Shown: in pieces, positions 36,190 to 45,182 of the stretch
How positions within the stretch are numbered: position 1 is the stretch's first letter
Layout of the letters: each line of letters begins with the position of its first letter
Assembly (NCBI GenBank): GCA_963668605.1
Contig: OY764903.1
Coordinates: forward strand, 3,534,001-3,598,000
Length of the DNA stretch: 64,000 nt
Direction: 5' to 3'
Source: G963668605 sp963668605
GTDB taxonomy: Bacteria; Acidobacteriota; Terriglobia; Bryobacterales; Bryobacteraceae
The notes under the pieces: generated by a model
The model's input: only the letters and a program-made list of their open reading frames with translations
The model's database searches: none
What the model was told of the DNA's origin: nothing
Made by a program: the position numbers and the translations under genes

Positions 36190-37326
36190 ATGTTTAACGC
36201 AGTCATTATCACTTCCAACGCCCTGCGGCGCGAACTCCTCCAGCAAGTGGCCCTGGAATCAAACCAGATCCTCGCCGCACGCCTCTGGGACCGGTTCCCT
36301 TCTCCCTATGAACTGACGCAGATGATGAAAACGGTCGTCCCGGACATCGCGTTTCTCGACTACACCGAATACGCCGAGGCTGATAACTGCGCCGTGCAGA
36401 TTGAGGCGGACTACCCCAAGACAGTGATCATCGGCTTCGGCGGGAACCGTGTGCCGGACGACCCGGGCGTCACGGCCTATCTGCCTTTCGTCCCTGAAGT
36501 GGCCGAGTTTAGCAGGATTGTCGAACAGGCCGTCTGCAAGGTGCGTGGAGCTGTGCTCGACAACCTCATCACGTTTCTGCCCGCCAAGGCAGGCAGCGGA
36601 TGCAGTTCGGTGGTACTGAACACAGCGGCCATGCTGGCCGGTCCCCTGCAACGCAAGACGCTCGTGATCGAGGGCGATCTGCGCTCCGGATCACTCTCTG
36701 TCTTTCTGAACTGCACTCCGGAGTGGTTCGTGCAGAACGCGCTCAAATCGGCCGGAGAAATGGACAGCACCAAGCTGAACCAGTGCGTTTTGCAGAAGCA
36801 CGCCGTCGACTGGATGTTCGCGAATGCCGCTTCGCGCGACCCTTTGCCGGCCTGGCACCACTACTTCCGCCTGCTCGAGTTCGTCAAGGACAAGTACGCA
36901 TCCATCCTGGTGGATCTTCCAGAACTGGTAAATCCGGCCTCGGTCGAAATTGTCCGGCGATCGCGCCTCGTCTTCGTCGTCTGCACGCCCGAGGTGCCTT
37001 CGCTCAAACTCGCCCGTCGGCGCTGCGACGAACTTGCGGCCTACGGCATTCCGGAAAGATGCATCCGCATCGTGCTCAATCGCTGGCGCAAGCTCGAAAT
37101 CGGGCGTAGTGATGTTGAAACCTTTCTCGGACATCCGGTGCAGGCCATACTACCCAGCGATTACCAGGCGCTGCGAACCGCCACCGCCGATGGGAAGTGC
37201 CTCACCGAAAGCTCAGCTCTAGGCCGAGCCTTCCTGGATCTCGCTCGTGGGATGGTAGACGCACCGCTTCACAAACAGCAAGCACTACCTAAACTCCTCG
37301 ACTTCCTCAGGGAAAAGATCACCTGA
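36190..37326 (+). CDS. CpaE/TadZ-like MinD-family ATPase with altered P-loop
   Basis: 378 residues. Residues about 1-110 form a receiver-like domain (VVPDIAFLDY at the position of the acceptor Asp). A MinD/ParA-type fold follows, with LPAKAGSGCSS as the deviant Walker A. It keeps the signature lysine but has Cys where the P-loop lysine normally stands. VIEGDLR is the Walker A' Asp and ILVDLPE the Walker B. CpaE/TadZ proteins localise type IV/Tad pilus machinery at the cell pole. No other tad genes are in the window, so the role is uncertain. A stem-loop terminator follows at once. Confidence 0.78.
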   Translation: MFNAVIITSNALRRELLQQVALESNQILAARLWDRFPSPYELTQMMKTVVPDIAFLDYTEYAEADNCAVQIEADYPKTVIIGFGGNRVPDDPGVTAYLPFVPEVAEFSRIVEQAVCKVRGAVLDNLITFLPAKAGSGCSSVVLNTAAMLAGPLQRKTLVIEGDLRSGSLSVFLNCTPEWFVQNALKSAGEMDSTKLNQCVLQKHAVDWMFANAASRDPLPAWHHYFRLLEFVKDKYASILVDLPELVNPASVEIVRRSRLVFVVCTPEVPSLKLARRRCDELAAYGIPERCIRIVLNRWRKLEIGRSDVETFLGHPVQAILPSDYQALRTATADGKCLTESSALGRAFLDLARGMVDAPLHKQQALPKLLDFLREKIT

Positions 37327-37330
37327 AATG

Positions 37331-37362
37331 CAAAACCGCCGGAGTTGCCCCCAGCGGTTTTG
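37331..37362. terminator. stem-loop between convergent genes
   Basis: CAAAACCGC and GCGGTTTTG form a nine-base-pair stem around a 14-base loop. It begins five bases after the CpaE-like stop, with T-rich 3' arms on both strands, so it may serve both convergent genes. Confidence 0.68.
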
Positions 37363-37385
37363 TATCGTCTAAGCTTGACTCCAAC

Positions 37386-39488
37386 CTAATCGCCGAACGA
37401 GCCGACTTCCTCGCGGACGGCGGGCTTGTCCGCCGGCTTCGCCGGAGCGATTCCGCCGATCGATACCAACGGTTCGGCCGGCGCTTCTTTCAGCACGACT
37501 TCGCGGTACAACTTGGCCATCTTCGCGTCTTCCTGCGAAACGCGCATCTTTTCGTCGCGCGCCCGTACCTTCTCTTCGCGTGCAGTCTTCGCGATGCCCA
37601 GTTTGTCCAGATCGTGCTGTACATCGAGCGTGACAATGTCGTCGCGCAGCACCATGGCGTGATCCCGGCTCGCCAGGTTGACGTTCTTGCCGCCCGCGAA
37701 AATTTCGTGGCGGCCCTTCTCCTCGTACCACTTGGTCAGCGTCGCGGTCATGTGCATCTTCTCGATGATATTTCTCCAGCCCACGCCCGTGTTGTACGCG
37801 CAGAACGAGATCTCGCCCTCCTGCGTGGCATACGGAATGATGCACTGTTCGGTGCGGCGGAAGTCGTAGTTGAACAGATCCTGGAACCACATCCCGGCGA
37901 TGAACAGGAAATTCCAACGGTCCGAGCGGCGCTTTTCAATGTCCTCGCGCGTGCGCGTACCATCCACCTTGCCATAGCTCTTGCCCGTCGCTCCGAACGT
38001 CTTGTCGAATTTCTTGAGCAGATCGAGAAGCTTGAAGTGCGTCGGCGATTCAAACGGATCGTAGTTGCGGACCACGGCCAGCGCCATGCCCACGATCGAG
38101 AGCCACTTGCCGCGCGCTGCGTCATTCACCGCGGCCACGTCCTTGGAGAGCTGGTCCGCGTGAAGGAACGCCGTCACGGGACGCGCTTCCTTGGTTTCCT
38201 TATCGACCATGATGCCCATGCCCACGCCGCAGTTCGGATGGCAGCCGCAGCTCAGTTGCCCCCAACTCGCCTGCGGTCCGTGCACCAGATCGCTCCAGTC
38301 GGAAAAGGTACTAATGAACGAGATTGGGAACCAGTCGCGCGCCGGCTCGCCAAGCCCGTTCTGATTCTTGACGTCGTGCGCCAGGTGCGACAAGGTGTAG
38401 CGCTGCGCTTTGCGCCGCTCTTCAGTAACCGCCTCGTCGCGGCCCGTAAACGACACCGGCTGGAACGAAAGGAACGGAATCCGCTTCGGGTTGTCGAGCG
38501 CGAACTGCACCACACGGCCCACCTGCTCGTTGTTGATTCCGTTGATGATCGTGATAACCGGGACGATGTCGACGCCGTTGCTGTAAAGATTCTCGATGGC
38601 GCGCAGCTTTACGTCGAACAGGTTGCCGACGGCGCGGTGCGAATTGGCCGCATTGCCGATGCCGTCGAATTGCAGATAGGCGTAACGCAGCCCCGCTTCC
38701 GCGGCCTGGCGGCAGAACTCGGGACTCTTGGCAAACTCGATGCCATTCGTCGCCGCCTGCACGCTCGTGTAACCCACCTTGCGCGCATAACGCACCGCGT
38801 CGAGGAAGAACGGCGAAAGCGTCGGTTCGCCGCCGGAAAACTGGACCGACATCTGGCGCCGCGGCTTGATCGTGATCGCGTTATCGAGCATCGTACGGAT
38901 GTCGTCCCAGGTCAGTTCGTGCACGAAACCCACCTGATTGGCATCCATAAAACATGGATCGCACATCATGTTGCAGCGGTTCGTCAGATCGATCGTCAAC
39001 ACCGATCCGCGCCCATGCTTCACCGTGCTGCTGCCATGATGGTGCAGCTTTTCATCGTTGTGCGCTCGGATGTCGCGGCCTGGGAAGACCTGCTCGATGT
39101 GGCGGTAAAACGCCGTGTCGATCGCCATGACGTCTTCAAAGTAGCCGTGGATCGGGCATGTCTTCGTCATCAGGATCTGCCCGTCGCGCTCGATGATCTT
39201 CGCCTTGATCTCACCCGGCTTCGAGTCAATCAGTACGCTCACCGGCTTCTTGCCGTCGATGATCTCCTGGCGCACTTCCGGTATGCACTTGGGACAAAGC
39301 GAATCCGTCTCGCGCGGCCAGCCCAGCGTGGGCTTCGTCTTTTCCCAGGATTTCAACAGCGGCTTTTCCGACCACTTCGGCGTAAACGACTGGTTCCGGT
39401 TGATCTGGTTCAGCTTGTCGAAAACAAACCAGGCTCCATTGGCGGCAACCGTCAGGGCCTTCTCCGCATACTTGATGGGTTTGTGCAT
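37386..39488 (-). CDS. radical SAM protein resembling tetraether / membrane-spanning lipid synthases
   Basis: 700 residues. An N-terminal Cys module (C65-x2-C68 and C111 in KTCPIHGYFEDV) precedes the radical SAM core. The cluster motif is CNMMCDPC (C172, C176, C179) and FSGGEPTLSP binds SAM. Further cysteines at about 414, 416 and 420 (SCGCHPNC) and near EISFCAYN could hold auxiliary clusters. The order of a CxxC, a CxxHG, then the SAM motif matches archaeal MJ0619-type Tes and its bacterial homologues proposed to join lipid tails into membrane-spanning lipids. A charged helical tail of about 80 residues ends the protein. The ATG at 39488 has AGGAG upstream. The family link is by pattern recall, and the reaction is inferred. 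Confidence 0.62.
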   Translation of the reverse strand: MHKPIKYAEKALTVAANGAWFVFDKLNQINRNQSFTPKWSEKPLLKSWEKTKPTLGWPRETDSLCPKCIPEVRQEIIDGKKPVSVLIDSKPGEIKAKIIERDGQILMTKTCPIHGYFEDVMAIDTAFYRHIEQVFPGRDIRAHNDEKLHHHGSSTVKHGRGSVLTIDLTNRCNMMCDPCFMDANQVGFVHELTWDDIRTMLDNAITIKPRRQMSVQFSGGEPTLSPFFLDAVRYARKVGYTSVQAATNGIEFAKSPEFCRQAAEAGLRYAYLQFDGIGNAANSHRAVGNLFDVKLRAIENLYSNGVDIVPVITIINGINNEQVGRVVQFALDNPKRIPFLSFQPVSFTGRDEAVTEERRKAQRYTLSHLAHDVKNQNGLGEPARDWFPISFISTFSDWSDLVHGPQASWGQLSCGCHPNCGVGMGIMVDKETKEARPVTAFLHADQLSKDVAAVNDAARGKWLSIVGMALAVVRNYDPFESPTHFKLLDLLKKFDKTFGATGKSYGKVDGTRTREDIEKRRSDRWNFLFIAGMWFQDLFNYDFRRTEQCIIPYATQEGEISFCAYNTGVGWRNIIEKMHMTATLTKWYEEKGRHEIFAGGKNVNLASRDHAMVLRDDIVTLDVQHDLDKLGIAKTAREEKVRARDEKMRVSQEDAKMAKLYREVVLKEAPAEPLVSIGGIAPAKPADKPAVREEVGSFGD

Positions 39489-39660
39489 GTGAAACGCTCC
39501 TAATCGAGATCCAGGGTTTCCCGGGGAAATCGCCCAGTGTGAGATCTGCCGGCGCACTCTTACCCCCAGCCCCAGCATTTGAGTGCCAGCATTGTTAGTA
39601 TAGGCTTGGGAGCCGAAAACGCCCACAAAAATGGGTTAAAGTGCCTCTTTTCTAAGGTGT

Positions 39661-40629
39661 ATGGTCAAATCGCAGATTGAACGGCTGGCTTGCAAGTCGG
39701 GTTTTGAACTCTGCGGAGTCGCCTCCGTGAGCCCCCTACCGGAGTTCGCCCACTTCCGGGACTGGGCCGGTCGCGGCCTGGCCGGCGGCATGGGCTATTT
39801 GACCGATCACCGTGCCGATTTGCGCAGCGACGTTAGAAACCTCCTGCCTTCCGCGAGATCCGTCATCTCGTTGGGCAAACTGTACAACACCGCACAGCCT
39901 TACTCCACCGCATACACGGACCCCGCACGCGGCTGGATTTCGCGCTATGCCTGGGGCGCCGACTACCACGCTGTGATGCGCGCCGGAATGGAGCAGTTGG
40001 CCGCCGGGCTCCGCCAATCACTCGGTGCTACTTTCGAATACCGAGTATGCGTCGACACCGCGCCGCTGCTCGAACGCGCCCTTGCACGCCGGGCGGGCCT
40101 GGGCTGGCTAGGCCGAAATACGTGCCTGATCAACGAGCACAGCGGGTCGTGGTTTTTTCTCGGCGAGTTGCTGGTCTCGCTCGATCTGGAACCGGACACG
40201 CCGCCGCCCGATCGCTGCGGAACTTGCCGGCGTTGTATTGACGCCTGCCCAACCGCGGCGCTGGTCGAACGAGACGGACGCTGGGAACTCGACGCCCGCC
40301 GCTGCCTCTCATACCTGACTATCGAGCATCGCGGCGTCGTGCCGGCCGAATTCCACGCGGCGCTCGGCCGGCACGTTTTCGGCTGCGACGTCTGCCAGGA
40401 CGTCTGTCCGTGGAATCACGCTGCGCCCGTGACGGATGAGCAGGCCTTCGCGCCCGTCCATTTCGCGCCCCCGCTCGACGAACTCGCGGCCCTCCCGGAA
40501 GCGCAGTTTCGTTCGATGTTCCAGGACTCCCCGGTGCTGCGCGCCAAGTTCGCCGGCTTTCAGCGCAACATTGAAATTGCATGTGCCAACCGGGAAATCG
40601 CATGCGCCACCCGAACGGATAAGATTTAG
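39661..40629 (+). CDS. queG: epoxyqueuosine reductase QueG
   Basis: 322 residues. The cobalamin-binding N-terminal domain (ICGVA-like start, then RWISRYAWGADYH, which is diagnostic) and GWLGRNTCLI precede two 4Fe-4S motifs, CGTCRRCIDACPTAAL and CDVCQDVCPWN. The enzyme reduces epoxyqueuosine to queuosine at the wobble position of tRNA. It lacks the HEAT-repeat tail found in longer QueG. AAGGTGT precedes the ATG. It is divergent from the radical SAM gene and cotranscribed with the TPR gene, whose start is three bases after its stop. Confidence 0.93.
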   Translation: MVKSQIERLACKSGFELCGVASVSPLPEFAHFRDWAGRGLAGGMGYLTDHRADLRSDVRNLLPSARSVISLGKLYNTAQPYSTAYTDPARGWISRYAWGADYHAVMRAGMEQLAAGLRQSLGATFEYRVCVDTAPLLERALARRAGLGWLGRNTCLINEHSGSWFFLGELLVSLDLEPDTPPPDRCGTCRRCIDACPTAALVERDGRWELDARRCLSYLTIEHRGVVPAEFHAALGRHVFGCDVCQDVCPWNHAAPVTDEQAFAPVHFAPPLDELAALPEAQFRSMFQDSPVLRAKFAGFQRNIEIACANREIACATRTDKI

Positions 40630-40632
40630 AGA

Positions 40633-41808
40633 ATGCTCGCCCGCATGGCATCACTGCTCCTTCTTGCCCGGCTGCTGTGCGCCGCCGCGAGCGATCCTGC
40701 AGCGCCGGGTTGGGAGCACATCTACAACCTCGAATACGACGCGGCCACCGCCGAGTTCTCCAAAGCATTGGCCGCCCATCCGGATAACCTCAACCTGCGC
40801 AATAACATCGCGCAGTCAATCATGTTCGGCTTGATGCTGCGCTCGGGCGCCCTCGAAAGCGAGTTGGTGACAGGCAACAATCCGTTCCAGAGGCGCGCCA
40901 AGATGGAGCCGACCGCGGCAGAACAACGTAGTTTTCGCGAACAGGTGGAGAGCGTCCTGCACATCGCCGCCCGCCGCATCGCCGCCAATCCGCACGATAT
41001 TCAGGCGCACTACGCGCAGGGCGTGGCCTATGGGTTGCGCGCCAACTACAACTTCCTTGTGCGCAAGGCCTACTGGGACTCCTTGCGCGATGCGACGAAT
41101 GCGCGCAAATCGCACGACCGCGTCGTGGCGCTCGACCGCGCGAATGTGGATGCCCGGTTGGTGCAGGGCGTCCACGAATACATCGTCGCGAATCTGCCGT
41201 TCGCCTATCGCATGGCGGGCATCCTGATCGGCTTTCACGGCGACCGCGAAAATGGCATACGCATTCTCCGCATGGTGGCGCGCCAGGGCAGCCTGACCAG
41301 GGTCGACGCCGAGATCATGCTGGCCGCCATTTACCGGCGCGAGCGCCGCCCCGCCGAGGCGATCCCGCTGCTCGAAGATCTGATCCGGCGCTACCCGCGC
41401 AACTACATCTTCCGTTTCGAACTCGCACAGATGTATTCCGACGCGATCGACAAGAACAACGCGCTGCGCGTGATCCGCGAAATCGAGGAACTGAAGCGCA
41501 CCGGAAAGCCCGGCTACGATCAACTGCCGCCGGAGAAGATCTACTATGCGCGCGGCGTCGTGCAGTTCTGGTATCGCGACTTCGACGAGAGCGTCGAGAA
41601 CCTCAAACGCGTCGTTGCGCACTCGGCGGAACTCGACCTGAATACGGCCGCGATGGCCCGCCTGCGCCTCGGCCAATGCTACGACATGCTGGGCCGGCGC
41701 CCCCTCGCCGTCGCGGCCTATCAATCCACCATCGCCTTCGCACCGGATTCCGAGCAGGCCAAGGAATCCCGGGGCTACCTGTCCTCTCCCTTCCGCCGCA
41801 AGGACTGA
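40633..41808 (+). CDS. exported TPR-like protein of unknown function
   Basis: 391 residues. A short Sec signal (MASLLLLARLLCAAAS) is followed by helical repeats of TPR/SEL1 type: WEHIYNLEYDAATAEFSKAL near the start and RLGQCYDMLGRRPLAVAAY near the end. The central part (ANLPFAYRMAGILIGFHGDR) has a hydrophobic stretch that could be a re-entrant helix. No catalytic motif is visible. It resembles the TTC39/IML2-like tetratricopeptide family in layout. Cotranscribed with queG by spacing only. Confidence 0.7.
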   Translation: MLARMASLLLLARLLCAAASDPAAPGWEHIYNLEYDAATAEFSKALAAHPDNLNLRNNIAQSIMFGLMLRSGALESELVTGNNPFQRRAKMEPTAAEQRSFREQVESVLHIAARRIAANPHDIQAHYAQGVAYGLRANYNFLVRKAYWDSLRDATNARKSHDRVVALDRANVDARLVQGVHEYIVANLPFAYRMAGILIGFHGDRENGIRILRMVARQGSLTRVDAEIMLAAIYRRERRPAEAIPLLEDLIRRYPRNYIFRFELAQMYSDAIDKNNALRVIREIEELKRTGKPGYDQLPPEKIYYARGVVQFWYRDFDESVENLKRVVAHSAELDLNTAAMARLRLGQCYDMLGRRPLAVAAYQSTIAFAPDSEQAKESRGYLSSPFRRKD

Positions 41809-42135
41809 AGGGTGCGCGGAGGGCGGAACCCCGGTTCCGCAACCAACCCCCTGGTTGGTTTGAGGATTCCAAGAGAACTCAGCCGTCAACGGTCAAGCGC
41901 ACGATGGGCGACCGGGGGTCGCCCGCGGACGTGGGCGTCCGCCCTCCGGTTTGCCAGCGAAGTTCAAGTAGCGAATACGCTCAGATTCGCATGATAGCTT
42001 GTCAGTCCGGCAGATCTCTCACTTTTGCGTCGCCCACCCAGACTTGAACACTTGCCCAGGGCAGAGGTGCAAGGCAGCCTATAATCGAAGTGATTAGGAT
42101 CCGTTTAGTCCTCATTGCAGGGAGAGCAAATTCAT
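41809..42135. other. intergenic region with hairpin cluster
   Basis: About 330 bases between the TPR gene and the first of two sulfatases. The left half is dominated by four near-perfect stem-loops (annotated separately). A TATAAT at 42080-42085, without a well-spaced -35, may be the sulfatase promoter. No gene is seen. Confidence 0.45.
41823..41942. repeat. four consecutive perfect stem-loops
   Basis: GCGGAACC/GGTTCCGC (41823-41840), AACCAACC/GGTTGGTT (41841-41860), GGGCGACC/GGTCGCCC (41906-41924) and GCGGACG/CGTCCGC (41925-41942) each form a seven- or eight-pair hairpin with a loop of two to four bases. The two pairs abut each other. The element is unlike an ordinary terminator and may be a dispersed intergenic repeat. 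Confidence 0.6.
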
Positions 42136-43575
42136 ATGGGCATCATCACACGCAGACAGTTCGCGGCCAGCATAGGCGCGGCGCACGGCTTCGCCGCCGC
42201 GCTACGCTCCGCGGCCGTGAAACCCACGAATGTCGTCTTCATCATCCTCGACGACCTCGGCATGTACGACACCGGCTGCTATGGATCAAAGCAGATAAAG
42301 ACGCCGAACATTGACCGGCTCGCAGCCGAGGGCATGAAGTTCACCGAGTCATACTCGGGTTGCACGGTCTGCGCGCCCGCGCGCAGCACACTGATGACCG
42401 GCACGCACATGGGACATACATCCGTGCGGGCCAACCCCGGCGGCGTTTCTTTGCAGGCCGGCGACGTCACCATAGCGCAAGTGCTCAAGAAGGCAGGCTA
42501 CACCTGCGGGGGCTTTGGCAAATGGGGCATCGCCGATCTCGACACCCCTGGCGTGCCGGAGAAGCACGGCTTCGACCGGTTTTTCGGCTACTACCACCAA
42601 GTCCATGCGCATGATTACTTTCCGGACTACCTGATCGACACCGGGGAAAAAATTCCGCTGCCCGGCAACAAGGGCTTCTATGCGAATAACCCGAAAGAAG
42701 GCGCGGTCGCGCTCGCCGATCCGAAGACAGGACTGAAGCGGCAATTCAGCGCGTACCTGATTTTCGAAGAGATGAAGAAGTTCCTGCGCGCGAACAAGGA
42801 CAAGCCGTTCTTCTGCTACGCGCCCTGGACAATTCCCCACGCGCGTCATGAGGTGCCCGACAGCGACCCCGCCTGGCAACTTTACAAAGACAAGCCATGG
42901 AGCATAGCGGCCCGCGTTCATGCCGCATATTGCTCCATCGCCGACCGATTCGTGGGCGAAACTATGGCGCTGCTCAAGGAACTCGGGGTCGACTCGCGGA
43001 CGCTGGTGTACTTCGCTTCCGACAACGGCGCGGCCGAGACCTACGAGGGCGATCTAAACTCGGGCGGCATCCTCCGCGGCAAGAAGACCTCGATGTACGA
43101 AGGCGGCATCCGCATCCCATTTCTGGCGCGTTACCCCGGCCGGATCAGAGCCGCATCGACATGCGACCTGCCCACCTATTTCCCCGACGTGATGCCAACA
43201 ATCGCGGAGTTCACTGGCGCCACCCGGTATCTCCCGCAAAAAATCGACGGCATCTCTATCGCGGCAGAGATGACGGGCGCAAGAAAACTAAACCGCGAAC
43301 GGCCCATGTATTGGGAGTGGAATTCGGGACACTTTGTCCTGCCCTACAAGCTCAAGATGCAGGCCTGCCGCCGCGGGCGCTGGAAGATCGTGCGCGACGA
43401 TGTCAGCCGCCCGTGGGAACTCTACGACCTTTCTAAGGACCCCGGCGAGAAGAACGATCTCGCCGCTGCCAATCCCTCCATCGTGAAGGAACTCGACGCG
43501 TGGGCGCGCGCCAACCGGGTGGACCCGCCCGAACAGATCGAGCCTTCCAAACCCAAAGGGCAGAAGTGGAGATAG
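42136..43575 (+). CDS. type I sulfatase, Tat exported
   Basis: 479 residues. A Tat-like signal (TRRQFAASIGAAHGFAAAL) precedes FIILDDLGMYDTGCYG (metal-binding Asp pair). The formylglycine motif is CAPAR with Cys79, followed by GFGKWGI and YFASDNGAAET. The architecture is that of S1 arylsulfatase A-like enzymes. The ATG at 42136 has GGAGAG upstream. It is followed 33 bases later by another sulfatase. The two differ enough in sequence to suggest different sulfate positions or sugars. Confidence 0.9.
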   Translation: MGIITRRQFAASIGAAHGFAAALRSAAVKPTNVVFIILDDLGMYDTGCYGSKQIKTPNIDRLAAEGMKFTESYSGCTVCAPARSTLMTGTHMGHTSVRANPGGVSLQAGDVTIAQVLKKAGYTCGGFGKWGIADLDTPGVPEKHGFDRFFGYYHQVHAHDYFPDYLIDTGEKIPLPGNKGFYANNPKEGAVALADPKTGLKRQFSAYLIFEEMKKFLRANKDKPFFCYAPWTIPHARHEVPDSDPAWQLYKDKPWSIAARVHAAYCSIADRFVGETMALLKELGVDSRTLVYFASDNGAAETYEGDLNSGGILRGKKTSMYEGGIRIPFLARYPGRIRAASTCDLPTYFPDVMPTIAEFTGATRYLPQKIDGISIAAEMTGARKLNRERPMYWEWNSGHFVLPYKLKMQACRRGRWKIVRDDVSRPWELYDLSKDPGEKNDLAAANPSIVKELDAWARANRVDPPEQIEPSKPKGQKWR

Positions 43576-43608
43576 GGCGTATTTGTGGAGTGCAAGGATT
43601 GAGTTGAG

Positions 43609-45117
43609 ATGAAGATCAAAAGACGCGAATTTTTTAGAAGAGCTGTGTTCGGTTCCAGCGCCGCTGCCGCGTTGCCGGCAATGTGGAGCGCTGCCACCAA
43701 GGATCGCCCCAATTTCGTTTTTATCCTGGCCGACGATTTGGGCTGGAAGGATCTTGCTTGCTTCGGCAGTTCGTTCTATGAGACGCCGAATCTGGATCGT
43801 CTCGCCGCCTCCGGCATGCGTTTTACTGACGCTTATGCCGCCTGTCCGGTCTGTTCCCCGACACGGGCGAGCATCATGACGGGCAGATACCCTGTCCACA
43901 CCGGCGTTACCGATTTCATCAACAACACCGGCGCAAACCAACCGGACAAATGGTCGCGCAACACGCGCCTGTTGCCCGCTGCGAACCGCCTCCGCCTGAA
44001 TCTCGAAGAGGTGACGCTGGCGGAGACCCTGAAACAGAATGGGTACGCAACGTTTTTTGCCGGCAAGTGGCATTTGGGGCCGGAAGGTCATTATCCGGAG
44101 AACCAGGGCTTCGACATCAACAAAGGCGGCTGCGAATGGGGAGCCCCATCCGGCGGAAACCGCTATTTCTCGCCTTACGGAAATCCGCGGCTTGAAGACG
44201 GCCCGGCCGGCGAACACCTGCCCGAACGCTTAGGCCGCGAGACGGCTAACTTCATCGACGCTCACAAAAACAAGCCATTTCTCGCGTATCTTGCGTTCTA
44301 TTCGGTGCATACGCCCTTGATGGCACGGGCCGATCTGAAGGCCAAGTATGAGGCCAAGGCGAAATTGGTGCAGTTCGCCGGCGAGCGTTTCATTCCTGAG
44401 CGCGAACGCGAGGCGCGGCAAGTGCAGGATCACGCGATCTACGCGGGCATGGTCGAGGCAATGGACCAGGCCGTCGGCCAAGTGCTCGCGGCGGTCGAAC
44501 GCTCCGGCGCGGCGAATCGCACGGTCGTGATCTTCACAACCGACAATGGCGGGCTGAGCACGTCAGAGGGTTCACCCACCAGCAACGTGCCGCTGCGCGG
44601 CGGAAAAGGCTGGGCCTACGAGGGCGGAATTCGTGTACCCGCGATCGTGCGCGCTCCGGGCGTCACGGCCCCGGGCAGCATCTGCCGGGAACCGGTCATC
44701 AGTATCGACTACTACCCGACAATTCTCCAGTTGGCTGGCGTTTCTCCGAAGGCCGGAAATAGCGTCGACGGAATCAGCATTGTGCCTCTGCTCAAAGGCC
44801 AGCCGCTGAAGCGCGGACCTATTTTCTGGCACTATCCGCATTACGGCAACCAGGGCGGTGCGCCCGTGGGCATGATCCGCGATGGCCAGTGGAAGCTGAT
44901 CGAATGGTATGAAGACGGACAATTGCAGTTGTTCAACCTCGACGCCGACATCAGTGAACATTACGACCTGGTGAAACTGTATCCCGGCAAGGCTCGCGAA
45001 CTGCACGCCCGCCTCCAGGCTTGGCGCATCGAAAGCAAAGCGGTCATGCCGACGCCGAATCCGCGATACAAGGCCGGCGTGCCGGAGCGTCCACCGAAGC
45101 AGTCACAGGAAGACTGA
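43609..45117 (+). CDS. type I sulfatase, Tat exported
   Basis: 502 residues. A Tat-like signal (KRREFFRRAVFGSS), FILADDLGWKDLACFGSSF, formylglycine motif CSPTR (Cys82), FFAGKWHLGPEG and FTTDNGGLSTSEG with the conserved second metal site. It belongs to the same S1 superfamily as its upstream neighbour, but the N-terminal block is closer to iduronate- or fucoidan-active sulfatases of marine and soil bacteria. That comparison is from memory and the substrate is not proven. It is convergent with the DeoR gene of the microcompartment operon. Confidence 0.9.
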   Translation: MKIKRREFFRRAVFGSSAAAALPAMWSAATKDRPNFVFILADDLGWKDLACFGSSFYETPNLDRLAASGMRFTDAYAACPVCSPTRASIMTGRYPVHTGVTDFINNTGANQPDKWSRNTRLLPAANRLRLNLEEVTLAETLKQNGYATFFAGKWHLGPEGHYPENQGFDINKGGCEWGAPSGGNRYFSPYGNPRLEDGPAGEHLPERLGRETANFIDAHKNKPFLAYLAFYSVHTPLMARADLKAKYEAKAKLVQFAGERFIPEREREARQVQDHAIYAGMVEAMDQAVGQVLAAVERSGAANRTVVIFTTDNGGLSTSEGSPTSNVPLRGGKGWAYEGGIRVPAIVRAPGVTAPGSICREPVISIDYYPTILQLAGVSPKAGNSVDGISIVPLLKGQPLKRGPIFWHYPHYGNQGGAPVGMIRDGQWKLIEWYEDGQLQLFNLDADISEHYDLVKLYPGKARELHARLQAWRIESKAVMPTPNPRYKAGVPERPPKQSQED

Positions 45118-45182
45118 AGCGGATCCTGCGCGCTGTAGAAAATTGGCAGTCCCGCCCGGTGCGCGGTGAACGCAAGCAGGTC

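Noticed and set aside
37614..39503. Plus-strand open frame of about 629 codons opposite the radical SAM gene
   Set aside because: The radical SAM motifs on the minus strand are unambiguous. The antisense product is His/Arg-rich with no domain pattern.
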